The notes under the pieces are model-generated. The model saw nothing but the letters and a program-made list of their open reading frames with translations, made no database searches and was not told the origin of the DNA. Position numbers and translations under genes: made by a program. This document shows positions 1-12,311 of a stretch of DNA of 64,000 nt, in pieces; within the stretch, counting starts at the first letter, position 1, and the number at the start of each line of letters is the position of its first letter. The stretch covers positions 62,001-126,000 of the forward strand of contig JBAIAA010000106.1 in the NCBI GenBank assembly GCA_037893245.1, in the 5' to 3' direction. This DNA comes from Crossaster papposus. Taxonomy: Eukaryota; Echinodermata; Asteroidea; Velatida; Solasteridae.

Positions 1-116
1 GTCTGTCAGCAGAGAGCAAGGCCAGAAATGCGTGGGTGTGCTTTCCGGTACCATCGGGCTGAACCCACCTCGGATCGAGTTTCGTTAAAAATAATCCCGC
101 GCGAACTGGTGGAGAC

Positions 117-314
117 TATGGAGCGTCAAAAGCTAGTACATGTAGAACAAACATTTTAAGTTTTCAGAAACTGCGACACAGATAGTAAAATCCAAATTTC
201 TGCTAGCATAAAATCCCGGTTTTTTTTAACCAGTGTCGCAATTTCTGAAAACCTAAAATTATACTAGCTCTGAGAAAATCTGAAAATACGGTTGTCCACT
301 TTTGACGCTCCATA
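117..314. mobile_element. 198-bp MITE with 16-bp terminal inverted repeats
   Basis: The ends are perfect 16-bp inverted repeats, TATGGAGCGTCAAAAG at 117-132 and its complement at 299-314. Inside them a second inverted pair is nearly perfect (GTTTTCAGAAA..GCGACAC against GTGTCGCAATTTCTGAAAAC). The flanks repeat GGAGAC (111-116 and 315-320), a possible 6-bp target duplication. There is no coding capacity, so it would be a non-autonomous DNA transposon. The superfamily is unknown. Confidence 0.7.
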
Positions 315-320
315 GGAGAC

Positions 321-3300
321 AATTCCCCTACATTTTAGAGTCAACATTTTGTAAACGTTGATTACTTTTAATGGCCCCAATAAATAGGGAAAATTATGAC
401 AGGGAATAAAGAACATCTGGAAATGAGAAGTTAAGACGTTAAGCACTATCTTCAGCTGGCACCAAAATGATGGCACGCTGCTGACAGGCAATAGCAATGA
501 CCATCTGCAAATTAGCATTAAGATACTGCGACACTTTTAAATGTTCCTTTGCAACCATAGCCTTTTCTTCTCAATTTCCAGAAGTAAATTTGTCCAATTC
601 ATACATTTTCCTATTTGTTATTGATAATTCTTTAGGTTGTACATGTTCTACACCACTCGGGGTTGCAGTCTGTGTTGACAGGGCTGGCCTTGATTATGTA
701 GAGGCAATGGAGGCTTCCAGTTTAGTTAGTAAATCTTTCTGATGGGTCGTGATCAGCGTCGTAGTCATCATCATCATCAGCAGCATTATCTTTATCGCAA
801 TCCTCAATTTGAAAGAAAGCTGCAATAAACACAATCGTAAAATGTTGCTTAAAAAATATCTAAGCAAAAATCCCAACTAGTACTACTACTAGGGCCGAGG
901 AACAAGAAAACACTACAGACTTTTTTTCAGACCAGTCTCATCCCTAGCCATGCTAGCCTGGTTTGTGCACAAATCAGGGTGATGATGTCCGTAACGTTAG
1001 GCCTAATATAATGCCTAGGTCCCTATGGAATTATTTCCTAGTTGTATTCAGCTCGATCAACACGGAGGGAAAAAAAGAGCACAGATTATCATGACTAATA
1101 TTATTATGCCTTACCCATGAATTACTACCACTCTTTTCTCCATCCCGGCCATTTTTATTTTCTAGCTTTTGCAGCAAGCTCCCCCTTCCCCCAGGCCCCA
1201 TGCACCTCTTTCTCGCTTTAAACCAATCTTTTGTTGACATCCGCTGTCACAGCACTCTGCCAACACAGCTTTTTTACCTTTCTATATTCATCTATGACCT
1301 TTTCCCTTTTAAGTTTTATAATTGTTGCCAAACAACCGTGTTAAATTTTCTCTCACAAATTCAGTTAAAATGTTTAGTTCTGCCCTCGTGCCACTGCCAC
1401 ATTTGTTTTCTTCTAGTTCTATCATTGTATTCGGTATAACGCTCAACATCGATCACAAACATTCAAGTTGCCATGTTGTGCTCACTGTTTTTACCAGATT
1501 TACTTATAATTACCCGCTAAATCATCGTTAGCAGACGAACACCGCCGGCCGCTCATCCTCGGCTCGATCGATCGACGCAACGATCGACAATATGATCAAG
1601 TGACAAAACCTTACGTGACTGATGACAATCCCTATCCTATCTTTGTTCAAGTTGCTGCTTTAATTTCCCATTATAGGTCAAGACAAGGCGCGATTGTACT
1701 ATGGGTTTTTCATTGAGAAAAAAAACGGCTTTATTAATAACTTGGTATAATATTCACGCTACAAATAATTAACACAGCCCCGAAAAAATGGCGGCCTCAA
1801 ACAAAAATCCGCGTAAACACGTATAATTGTAACGTCTGTTTTATGTATATTTGTGCAACAACTGCAAACAGTCGTTGTTAGAACTTGAGGTCACCCTCGT
1901 CCTACAAATATAAAAGTTTTTAGTGAAAATAGGATGTTGCGTAGCTAAGTCGAGTTTCGTGAAATCGATTTTAACTTATGGCGCAGCTACGCATTAAAGT
2001 TATGGCGTAAGTCTTGCGCCACATCCAGTTAAGGCGTAAGTTACGCACAGTTTCGTGAAATCGGCTGCAGGGCTTATCCAAAGATCATCGTTATCCATGA
2101 CTAGCTCCCTCTAACTTGTCGAAGATGCAAGTGAAGATTGCTATTGCGTCTGTACCATACAAACTCTCAAAGCAACGTGATGAGTGCGGTACGCACCATT
2201 GCGTCTTTTGTATAGTACCACAGAACCAAACCATTATGCGGTGGGGGATAATACCACATAAATAAAAAAAAAAAAAAAATGTCGAAATAGGCCGTGTTAC
2301 GTGACCCCAAAATATGCTCAGAAAATGAAATTCGTTGTACCAGTTTGGGAACAAAAAACACTTTGTGTGATTCTACTCAGTTTGATGTCCTGAATCCGAA
2401 AATAAATGTTGTCAGAGGAAAGTAATGGAACATAACCTACTTTTTAGGGTCCAAAATCAGAATGTTGGGCGCAGTCTCTAAATCTGCGCTTATCAAAACT
2501 GCATTTGCACAAGTACCGTAAGCCCTTTTTCTCAGTTTTTACTTCTCTTTTTCAGAACAACCCCCCAATTACTCGTGCATTGAAACTAAATGGAAGAGCT
2601 AAATAGAAGGCAATCGACTGGTGGTGGCACGATTGGACAATTGAGGCACGCAACCTACAACGAATGCAGCGCGATCCGATTCGGGCCTATACCTCCATGA
2701 TCACAGCAGCGCACGCGATGGATTCGCGCAGATTAGCAGTTCGTGCAGATCAGCAGTTCGCGCCGCGCAGGAAGACTGAATTGCGTCCAACACGAGTTCT
2801 AAATGGAAGTAATCTGTCCAAAATGTAAAAATTACAGTTGGCTTTCCCCCAAAACATTTATGTAACTTATTTTTGCATTCAATATAGTCTGGTATAATGG
2901 TCAAATGGACACTTCTTTGAACCCTATATAGTTGGTCATCTTCGTATGAAGCCTGTAAAAGAGGCTGGGTTATTTTAGTTTACCCAAAATCAATCACTTT
3001 TTTTCGGTTGATATTTATGCTGTACATGGGATACTTTATTGGCAATTGTACTTCTTACAGGTGGTCGGTAGTAGCAATAATATACAGCATGCCAAAACAA
3101 TTCAGGACTATACTATACTGCCTACTGGCAAACAAAAATTGGAGTCTTGCTGTTTAGTCAGGCAGATTGATGAAAAAAGCATGGTAAAAAATGATAAAAG
3201 CATGTAATTTGTCACACAATCAAAATATGTCTCTAGAATATAAATGTATAGGGCCATCCTAGATTTGCCCCTTGAAAAAAATATAACAGGCAATATAACA

Positions 3301-3597
3301 CAAATTTCTAAATGGCTACCATTGCATGTTATTCTACCTATATTTTTCCTAAGTTCAAATCTACGATGTCCCGAGAGCGGAGAGCCAAATATTTTTCTTA
3401 TAGCACACTCTGAATGTGTGCCAAAATTCATGCTTTTATCCTCAAGTAAACAATTCTATCATAATTTTGCGTAGCAGTTGGAGTATATAAACTGACCAGT
3501 ACCACAGCTTATACAAAACATCACATGAATGACTAGCACAAAATAATGAACATTCAGTTTATTTACAGCTACACATAATTGTTCAGATGGGGTCTAT
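321..3597. other. No recognisable gene; low-complexity intergenic DNA
   Basis: I see no supported gene here. Short open frames lack codon bias, family motifs or splice context. There is an A/T homopolymer near 2264-2280, and the phrase TTTCGTGAAATCG occurs twice (near 1955 and 2049) beside GGCGTAA/TTACGCC words, suggesting a degraded dispersed repeat. Confidence 0.5.
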
Positions 3598-3709
3598 TCA
3601 TTGTGTCATCCGGTAAATGGAATTGGTGCTGTCGGTACAGTCAAGTACTGCATTGAAGAGCTGCTTCAATTCCAGATTGAAATTGTCAACTAATGATCCA
3701 GAAGATATG
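3598..3709 (-). CDS. Possible terminal coding exon of an unidentified gene
   Basis: Read on the minus strand, a polypyrimidine tract and acceptor (ttttttttacag) precede 112 bases that stay open in one frame for about 36 codons and end in TGA at 3598-3600. The peptide is amphipathic and normal in composition (for example LVDNFNLELKQLFNAVLDC), unlike the surrounding repeats. The phase requires two bases from an upstream exon, which I could not find at higher coordinates; a stretch near 4130-4262 has a donor but the wrong phase. The family is unknown. It could be a chance open stretch. Confidence 0.35.
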
Positions 3710-5958
3710 CTGTAAAAAAATTAATAAAAACAAAACATTGTAATTTGCCCATTCAAGAAAGATATTTTAATCAGAAGAGAATTTCTGAGCGCAATTTAAT
3801 TTGCCTGTAAAACACAGTGGCTATCGTTAGGGCCTACGGCAGTTGGCGAGCTGATTCCCAGACATACCCAGGCCGACACAATGACAAAAATATTTGGATA
3901 TCGATCTTGGAACCATACTGGTTGATACCTGCCAGGTTCCAAGAGTGAAAGGTCCAGAGTATTGTCATTGTCCGGGAATCAGAAAGCCACTACGTTGTTG
4001 GCTAACAATATCAATACAAATTACCAATGGCAAAAAATATTATGATAGTGCTAGAACTACATAACACAAGGCACCCTAGTATAGCCTAGTAGAAGGAGTA
4101 TAAACACCCCTGCCTGACCCTTCCCCCATACTTTGCAATAAAATGGCATTTCCATCTTTAGTGGTTAACAGTTTTGGGTGAATTCTTCTGTTGTTATGGC
4201 AAGTATTGCGAACCACTGTGCTGATGCATGTGTTGTTGATGGTGCCGTGTTCTTTGGCGCCTTGCAAAATTGGGAACCGATTTCAAAATAAAAGAAAAAC
4301 AAAAAGCCTTGCCTAAAATACGACAAATCTGAATTTTTTAATATAATACTATACCTCCATTCCTTGTTTTTGTCTTACTTTCCAAATAAGTCCTTTTCGC
4401 TGCAGACCGTGGCAACTCCCGTGTGAAAAAAAAAATGCGACACACGACGACACAACTTCAACCAGGCATTAGTACAAAATCGGTTTAGTCCAGGCAAAAT
4501 ACATAATTTTGTTTTGTTGACCTCAAACAAATTGCAACAAATTGTTTTTCACCACAGTGCACTTCTACAAGGTCCCTAGAATGACATACTAAAAGTCTAC
4601 AAAAAACTAAGTGGTGCAAATATGTCTAATTTGCATAAATCGTTAATCCCTGCCGTGTAATATGTTTATTCCCATATTTGGGTATATATTTTATTTTTAT
4701 TTTTTGAAAAGTTTATTTTGGCGATTATACTTAAACATCCTTACTTGAATAACATTTTCTAAAGCAAATAAGTGACTGAATAATTATGAGAACACAGTAA
4801 TTATCCAAAATGACAACTTTGTGACCCTATAAATGTGCGCACATTACACTGTCTCCAGATATCATCATGTAGTCAGTATTGGTGAGCTTCAAATTCACCA
4901 AGTTACTTACTGCCACAGTTATCATATTAAAACCTTATGAAAAATCATATGAACAATAATAACATTGTGATATTTAGCCCAGAAAACAAAAACTGGGGAA
5001 AATGGTGTGTCTATAAATTGGGCTAAAAAGTAGTTAAAGGGTTGCCTAACATGGAAGAGATCTATACCTTGGAGTAATTGATAAGCTGTATGTCTGCTCT
5101 CCAAAGTATAGACCTATACATTTACATGCAGTGAACATCATACATGTACATGTAGCTTGTTGTACCTCATCTGCGCACATAATTTGTTATTGTGCCACCT
5201 GCTGTGAAAACTGCTGCAACTTCAGAAAAACAAAATCTCTCATCAATTTGTTTGAGGCCAGATAGTTCAAATAATTAATTGTTTATACTCAAGTTTAATG
5301 TTGAATTCATAATTTTCTCGTTGTGATGGAGTTAATACCTGATATTGCAGGTATTTATGTGGGAAATGACGAAGTAAAAATGGGGTGTATGGTCAAAATA
5401 ATGTTTTGTTTGGTTACAGGTGTCCACATGTACATGTATATGCTCAAACCAAATTTGTCAATTGTTTTATAAACAAATTATAATTGAATAAAAATTAGTT
5501 CATTAACAATTAATTTAGTTAAGGGGAAGGTACAGTGCAACTGATAGGCATGCATGTTTTCAATTGGGTCGGGGGTTCAAGGAATTTGGAGACAAAAATT
5601 CCTTTAATTAAAAAATGACAAAATATACATGTATGAAGAGTGGGTAGGGAGTGTACACGTAATGCATGCATGCATGCAAACGCAAACTTAGTACATGTAC
5701 ATGTATTGTATAAATACAAAAATGGTACACCTTTGGGAAAATTGTGTAAGCTACGTGGTTAAAGCCTGCTGTGTGATTTTCTGGCAATAGCACTTCATTT
5801 AGTTGGTTACATTTAAAAGTGCATTTTAAACTTGACCCAGTGCTAAACAGGTATTGTCTTGCAGATATAATTACTTCATGAATTACTTAATTACAATAAA
5901 AGTAATGAGAATTAACGTGAGAATTTGCTTAAAACGTTCGTTTATTTAATGTCTTTTT
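3710..5958. other. No recognisable gene; AT-rich with TACATGTA words
   Basis: No supported gene. The stretch 3850-3985 is loosely palindromic (gctgattccc near 3850 against gggaatcag near 3975), perhaps an old MITE. The stretch 5640-5710 has ATGCATGC and TACATGTACATGTA simple repeats. Confidence 0.5.

Positions 5959-6013
<55 letters not shown>
5959..6013. repeat. (GT)n followed by 41-base poly-G
   Basis: A short GT microsatellite runs directly into 41 consecutive G residues (5973-6013). It is a G-quadruplex-prone simple repeat whose length is likely unreliable in an assembly. Confidence 0.9.
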
Positions 6014-6016
<3 letters not shown>

Positions 6017-6184
6017 TTACCGGCAACTTAAGCAGAATTTATTTAAAATAAGTTGACAGCACAGGATGTACATGCAGTACAAAACAACATGGATGTGGAT
6101 TGATCTGTTTATTTATTTCAAATCTCAATGTCTACTACAAAAGGTTGTCAAAATGTTTGATTGAAAAAAAACCTGCTATATTTT

Positions 6185-6520
6185 GCAGTAGTCAACCTGA
6201 TTACGAACTCCCCCTCGGGTCAATTGAAAAAATACCTCGACTCCCCCTAGGATCATTTGAAAAAATACCTCGACTCCCCCTAGGGTCATTTGAAAAATAC
6301 CCTGACTCCACCGTAAAGTCACTATGACTCTTTGAAGGAGTCTCCTTAACTCTATATGAGAGTCGCAGTAAAATCGCAACAATGACTCTTCAAATAAGTA
6401 AAGAGATTAATTATGACTCTTTAATAGAGTTGTTTGACTCTTAGTATAGAGTGATTTTTGACATAGTTGCTGGACTTCATTTGAAGAGTAAGCCTGACTC
6501 CGATTTGGCTATGAGTGGAG
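6185..6520. repeat. Three 33-bp direct repeats followed by a GACTC/GAGTC-rich block
   Basis: About three tandem copies of a 33-base unit (core CTCCCCCTAGG.TCATTTGAAAA) occupy 6209-6300. They are followed by roughly ten GACTC or GAGTC pentamers in both orientations up to about 6520. No coding function is visible; the two frames open across it simply reflect the unit. Confidence 0.6.
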
Positions 6521-6690
6521 TCGTCGGCAGACGTTGCGCGTGACTTGGTTTTACTCGTGCGCGCAGGGAAGCTGAAGGGAAGAATGGGGAGCCCAGATGC
6601 CCAAACCATTACCATGTCGGCGAAATCATGACACTACCGCACGATGTCCTTCCTTTTTATAAGACTATTATACGAGTATCTCATTCCACT

Positions 6691-6742
6691 TCTCCTCCTC
6701 CTTCTCCTCCTCCTCCTCCTCCTCCTCCTCCTCCTCCTCCTC
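6691..6742. repeat. (CTC)n microsatellite
   Basis: A CTC/CCT trinucleotide repeat of about 50 bases with one TTC interruption. Confidence 0.85.
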
Positions 6743-7077
6743 AAACTTACTACTTACGGCTCTCACATCCTGTCAAACCATAGGCCTATAGACCTACTAA
6801 TGCGACACTGAGTGAGTTACGATACGATGTAAGTTAAGTTGCGTTCACAAATAGCACAGAGATTTAACTTAACTCACAATAATCGTGATTTAGTTTAAGG
6901 CTGTCAATTCAAGTTTGGTAATCGTTCAATGTTACAGGAAACATGTAATAAGTTTTTTGTTTTGCTTAAATAAATAAAGTATAACTACTAAGGATGGAGT
7001 AAGCCTTAATTTGTCTCCGGCTGATCCTAAATATCGGAGGATTTGGACAACCAAAGTAAAGCTTACCAGAGCGAAGT

Positions 7078-7222
7078 TTTTTTAAACGAATTTGTGTTTC
7101 AGTTTTGGCTTCAGTCATGATGCAGTTTGGCAATAACGCTGGACCCATACACAAAACGGAGCCTCGCCATAGGTTCCGGTGCAAGTAACGGCCAAATGAA
7201 CATTCATTTTTGTATTTAGCAA
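7078..7222. repeat. Dispersed repeat family R0, copy 1
   Basis: About 145 bases (from 'ttttttaaacgaatttgtg' to 'tttgtatttagcaa') recur almost unchanged at 9170-9316 in the same orientation. It lies immediately left of the R1 element. It is non-coding. Confidence 0.75.
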
Positions 7223-7226
7223 GAAC

Positions 7227-7256
7227 CAGGGGCGTAGCGAGGACATTTTCGTTGAA

Positions 7257-7312
<56 letters not shown>

Positions 7313-7990
7313 GTGGAAGTGAATTTGCCGACTCCGAGCCTAGCGAGCGCGAAGCCATTTACGACGTGGGGTCCGGGCCCGCTTAAGGGGCCCGGACCCC
7401 AAATGATTCTAGATGCTCTGTGGTGCAATCTGAGGCATTTCCTTGCTACTTTCCTCTCTTTGAATCAAATTTGCTAAATTTTTCTTGTCATTTTTTATTG
7501 CATAACTGAACGGAACTCATAAAGGGAGCGGTGATAACTGGCATCATGATCAAAAGGTGATCAACACCAAGACATCATTGCCTTAAACAGTTCACTGCAA
7601 AATCGCCTACTTTTATCAATTCAGTGTATAGTGTACACGTTGTGTAGGCCTATTTCACCAATCAAGGTTAACATTTCGGATTTATAGTTATGTGGAAACT
7701 TGAACTGAGATAAGGACATTAAGATTTACTGTGGTAACTTTGAACTTTCAGTGACCTGCCTACTGGTCAATTGGTCTCAAGTCTCACAATAACTTAGGGT
7801 CAAATGGGGGTCAATTTTTTACTGACGATAGACAACCAATAAAGTATGCTAGAGAATTACCAAAGGGGCTTTATTTCCCTCATTCGGCATTTGGAGGCTC
7901 GGTCGGCAAATGGGCCACCAAATTATGTCATGCAAGTTGCCAACTGAGGCTCGAATTGCCGACTGAGAAAAATTATTGGGGGGGGGGGAA
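7227..7990. mobile_element. Dispersed repeat family R1, copy 1, with 55-base poly-G
   Basis: The left end reads CAGGGGCGTAGC, a sequence type seen at hAT-like transposon ends, followed by 55 consecutive G residues (7257-7311). The rest, from 'gtgaatttgccgactc' onward, matches 15077-15660 over about 550 bases at high identity, and partly 14819-14955. It contains a perfect 13-bp hairpin (7368-7380 and 7388-7400). The minus-strand polyproline frames are only the poly-G tract translated. The superfamily is not proven. Confidence 0.6.
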
Positions 7991-7999
7991 AGTGCAAGT

Positions 8000-8545
8000 T
8001 AACTGAATGAAAAGAATGAAAGTATCAACAAAATGCTTCTGACTTGTCTTAAATATCGTCAGTTAGTACACAAAAACCAGTTCGAGCATAATTCTCTCAA
8101 CTTTTCCATTAAAATTAGGAATTACATGTACATCAATCTCAAAATCACTGAAGTGAGCACATTAATGTTACAATTTTCACAACCCATGCGATATTTTGCA
8201 GATAATGCACATGGCCGGTAGGACATGCTTCTAACGTTGGTGCTTAGATCATGGTAGGCTGGCACTGGATCTGAGTTTTACAGTCCTTGTTTAGGTCTGT
8301 CATCATCACTGCTTGTCTCCTGATTAGCATCTGAATATGGAGAGAAACGAGAAGGGAAAAATACAATCAATGATGAATTTTAGCGAAATGAATCAATACA
8401 AGAAAACAAATAAAAAATAAAAACAAGGTCAATATAACCCCACTTTAGGCTTCATTCATGCAGTTTGGCAATGGTGATGTAGCCGAACCGAAACATAGAA
8501 GCCGGGGTTTACAAAAAGGCTTTTGGGTTACAAAATGACAGTTAT
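8000..8545 (+). repeat. Dispersed repeat family R2, copy 1
   Basis: The stretch from about 8000 to 8545 is matched in reverse complement by 53555-54090, and its right half by 11093-11345. Shared landmarks are the phrases on 'ggtcaatata.cccc', 'cagtttgg.aatggtgatg' and 'ggctggcactgga'. There is no coding capacity. Confidence 0.65.
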
Positions 8546-9169
8546 CATTGCACTGCACGGTGCATTTCGTCCAAGTAAGAATAGATGCCAAGATTTCTCA
8601 ACATTTTGGAGGCGAGATTTAAGCATTAATGCATGCAGATAGTTAAAAAGCTGAGCGATTACACTACAGAATACATCCAGTATAATTACAACTCTACAGT
8701 TCCTCGGACAAATTGCGCTCGGCAAAGCAAGCAGTTTAACTAACCAAAGCGTGTCCGAATGGCCCCGTATAAAGCACAGCTTACCGGGCCCGGGCCACAC
8801 AGTGAGGCGAAGGTCAATTGTTAAGAGAATAAGGACTGTGGTCTTATCATAATTATTCGAGTGTCAAAATCTATTTAGGAGCCACACAAAATAAATGAGG
8901 TGTTGCGAACTTCATAATCGCCCCGACAAACTCAACATTCTCAAGTAGCGGCAGGATCATGATTTCTTAAAGAAAGAAAAAAAAACATAGAGAGGACCTA
9001 GGCCCTAAACGTTTATCCTATGTAAAAATCCAGACCCGTGAACGTTGGCCAGAATTTCTCTCTTTATATCCGATTGTTTTCCCTTCAAAATCTTCCATTT
9101 GTCTGCAAACTCAAGGAAGCGAGATCACTCAGACCAGCTTTGTATGGAAAATAGTCACAAGAGTGCCTT

Positions 9170-9316
9170 TTTTTTTAAGGAATTTGTGTTTCAGTTTTGG
9201 CTTCAGTCATGATGCAGTTTGGCAATAACGCTGGACCCATACACAAAACGGAGCCTAGCCCTAGGTTCCGGTTCAAGTAACGGCCAAATGAACAAACATT
9301 TTTGTATTTAGCAACA
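9170..9316. repeat. Dispersed repeat family R0, copy 2
   Basis: Near-identical to 7078-7222, in the same orientation, but not followed by an R1 element. This suggests that R1 inserted next to or into R0 at copy 1. Confidence 0.75.
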
Positions 9317-10270
9317 ACTTCAATAAACCTCGATGTTTTCATTGCCTACCAAAAATAACATCACGAACGAACACATGTATAATCGGACTCGTCTTACTCC
9401 CAGGCCATTCCCATTCATCTTGAATTTCCATTCAAGCCCACAATGGCAGTTAATTAATACAAAGTACGCTGCTGAGTCGCTGACATGGGAGGCCGAGAGT
9501 AGAGTTTATCAGCTATTTGCATTAATTGCGTCATTGACAAATTTCATACCATATCTGCTCACCAAGACTGCAACTTTGTGATTATAATCAAGCTTATATA
9601 ATGATTATAATCGTGGTTGACAATTTGTGAAGTCCGTCTCGAGTAATTTTATGGAGCGTAATTTCGAGAAAGCCTCTCTTCGCAAAACGTCGGTAGATCA
9701 GTAGCATTACGGAATTTCGACATTCTAGCACTGTTTATGTCCAGCACGTTGCTTGGGCTATTCTTCAATTGTTACCATTTCCTAGCTAAAAAGTAAAACA
9801 AGTTTGACACAAATTCAGAAGCTCTCCCATCCATTCCAAACACACGAAACAACAATGGCCGTATAGAAGCCTATTACATGTATACATGTACGTGTCTTTC
9901 ACTGGAACACGTCAAAGGAAATGCTGCGCCTATTCAATGAGCACTGGTACACGTCGCAGTATATGCGGGAAACCATTTTGTAGTACAAATGGTGCACCAT
10001 ATGTGTGTACGTGGCCACGCGAGCATGTCTCGTACCTAGACGTCGCGTACCGACTATCGATAATTCGGCAGGGTTCTGCCTCGGTTTACGTCACTTATTT
10101 TGGGTAGCGAAATTTAAAAAAAGGTGGGGGGGGGGGGGCTTTTTGGACGGCAAATTACCACACTAAACGTACACTAGAACCGGTTCTGCTTTTTATTCAC
10201 ATTTAATACACATGAATCTATTAATTTAAAACAAAAAATGCGTAATGGGAATGTTAGACTGCATGTTTCC
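9317..10270. other. No recognisable gene
   Basis: No supported feature apart from a short poly-G run near 10126-10138. Open frames here show no family motif. Confidence 0.5.
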
Positions 10271-10580
10271 TTTAAGCTTATGGCCTTTAGTAAAGGTTGG
10301 CATGGTAACCAGCGAATTGTCCCCTCCCGATCTCATTGGATTCACTGGTGCCAAATCAATAACCTGTACAGTTCGTGTCGTCACTTTTAAAGCTACAATG
10401 GCGGTAAAGAACCCTCATTTGATTAGTAATGATTTATCGCTAAATAACGATAAGCTTGTGGCCATCGGCAAGAGTTGGCATAGGAACCAGATAATTGCCC
10501 TTCAAGAACAATCCCATCTAAATCTCATTAGATTCACTGGAATTAGATCAATATCGCCACAGTTTGTGTCTGCGTCACCC
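10271..10580. repeat. Old two-copy tandem duplication (~180 bp)
   Basis: The segment starting 'agcttatggcc' near 10274 and the one starting 'agcttgtggcc' near 10453 share blocks in the same order: GTTGGCAT.G.AACCAG, ATCTCATT.GATTCACTGG and 'cagtt.gtgtc..cgtcac'. A continuous plus-strand frame (to 10595) crosses both copies, but the protein is not recognisable. Confidence 0.5.
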
Positions 10581-10852
10581 CATTCTTTTCTGTAAACTAC
10601 CAAGTCCCATCATAACCAGGCCTCGGAGAGCAATCTGGCAGTTGTGCCAAGAAGACATCTACTGGTAACAGTGTTCCTCGAAATTGTAGTCTTATGTTGA
10701 CCTATGCAGTTTTATGTAATTGACAACATAACAAACAACTGAAATCTTCTGATATAACGTTGCCTTGACTACGGAAGCTTAAAGTGACCATCCGCGTATC
10801 CGCGTTTCTGAGATAACTTATCTCGGAAAGATGGAATACTGAGATACAAATA

Positions 10853-11020
10853 TGTCTTTCCGTGATATCGTATCTCGGAAAGACGTCTTTCCGTAATATT
10901 GTATCTCAGAAAGACGTCTTTCCTAATATCGTAGTGATAGGAAGGACGTCTTTCACTGATATCGTATCTAAGAAAGACGTCTTTCCATTATAATCATATC
11001 TCTCAAGAAAACGTCTTTCA
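10853..11020. repeat. Tandem palindromic repeat (GAAAGACGTCTTTC core)
   Basis: About four to five units of 40-45 bases each contain the self-complementary 14-mer GAAAGACGTCTTTC and a GATATC- or ATATCG-like second palindrome. The array can fold into a series of hairpins. No coding role is visible. Confidence 0.7.
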
Positions 11021-11092
11021 ACGATATACTACGGTGGCGCGGCCCACAACTGTTACCGCAAAAGTGAAAGCGTCGTGGCCAAAGCAAAAGCG

Positions 11093-11345
11093 TCACAGAA
11101 AAAAAGCTTGTTTCTTGATTAGCAACTGCATAAAGAGGTTGAATCTGGTGATAAACAAGAGGGGGGAAATATACAATCAATAATATATTTTGGAACGACC
11201 TGTTACGAGAGAACAAATGTAAAAAAGGTCAATATAGCCCCACTTAGGTCATCATTCGTGCAGTTTGGTAATGGTGATGAAGCTGGACTGAAGCATATAA
11301 GCAGGGGTTATTTTCCAACCCCCCAACCAACCCCCTAACCACACG
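11093..11345 (+). repeat. Dispersed repeat family R2, truncated copy
   Basis: Matches the right half of 8000-8545 and the reverse complement of 53555-53800. It ends in a C-rich block 'ccaaccccccaaccaacccccta' that is also present, complemented, near 53524-53570. Confidence 0.65.
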
Positions 11346-11363
11346 GGTTGACTATGATCATAT

Positions 11364-12311
11364 AATGGATTGACGACGCCGCATAATGGATTGACGACAT
11401 CACAAAATTCGGCAGTGGCTATAAAAAGATAGCTCACAGCGTAATGCATTGACCACTTCACATAATGGATTGACCACTTCACATAATGAATTGACGACAT
11501 CACAATGGATGGACGACATCACAATGGATGGACGACATGACGTAATAGATTGACTACACTGACGACATCACATAATACACTGACGACATCACATAATGGA
11601 TTGACCACATCACATAATAGGTTGACCGCATCACATAATAAGTTGACCGCATCACATAATAGGTCGACCGCATCACATAAAGAATTGATCACATCACATA
11701 ATAGGTTGACCGCATCACATAATACACTGACGACATCACATAATAGGTTGACTACATCACATAATACACTGACATCACATAATACACTGACCACATTACA
11801 TAATACACTGACCACATTATATAACGGATTGGCCACATTACATAACGGATTGACCACATTACATAACGGATTGACCACGTTACATAACGGATTGACCACA
11901 TTACATAACGGATTGACCACATTACATAACGGATTGGCCACATTACATAACGGATTGACCACATTACATAACGGATTGACCACGTTACATAACGGATTGA
12001 CCACATCACGTAATGGATTGATCACATTACATAATAGGTTGACCACATCACTTAATACGCAAACGACATCAAATAATGGATTGACCACATCACACAATAG
12101 GGCTAGGTTGACTACATCACATAATAGATACACACATAATGTATTGACTACATCACATAATGGATTGACCACATCACATAATGGATTGACCACATCACAT
12201 AATAATAGGTTGAATACATCACATAATAGGTTGACTACATCACATAATGGATGCACTACATCACATAACATATTGGAGACATCACGTAATAACTTGAATC
12301 CCGTAACGTCA
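11364..12311. repeat. 21-bp minisatellite, ~45 copies, open in several frames
   Basis: The unit is close to ATTGACCACATTACATAACGG (consensus variants CATCACATAATGG, CGACATCACATAATA). The 21-base period is a multiple of three and the consensus has few stops, so frames stay open for 250-300 codons on both strands. They read as heptads such as LTTLHNG (plus) or VVNPLCN (minus). These are translations of a satellite, not evidence of a gene. The most uniform block is 11815-12005; units diverge toward both edges, as expected when homogenisation acts in the centre. Confidence 0.85.

Noticed and set aside
6966..7428. Minus-strand frames with long polyproline
   Set aside because: They are the 55-base poly-G tract translated in different frames; no independent coding evidence.
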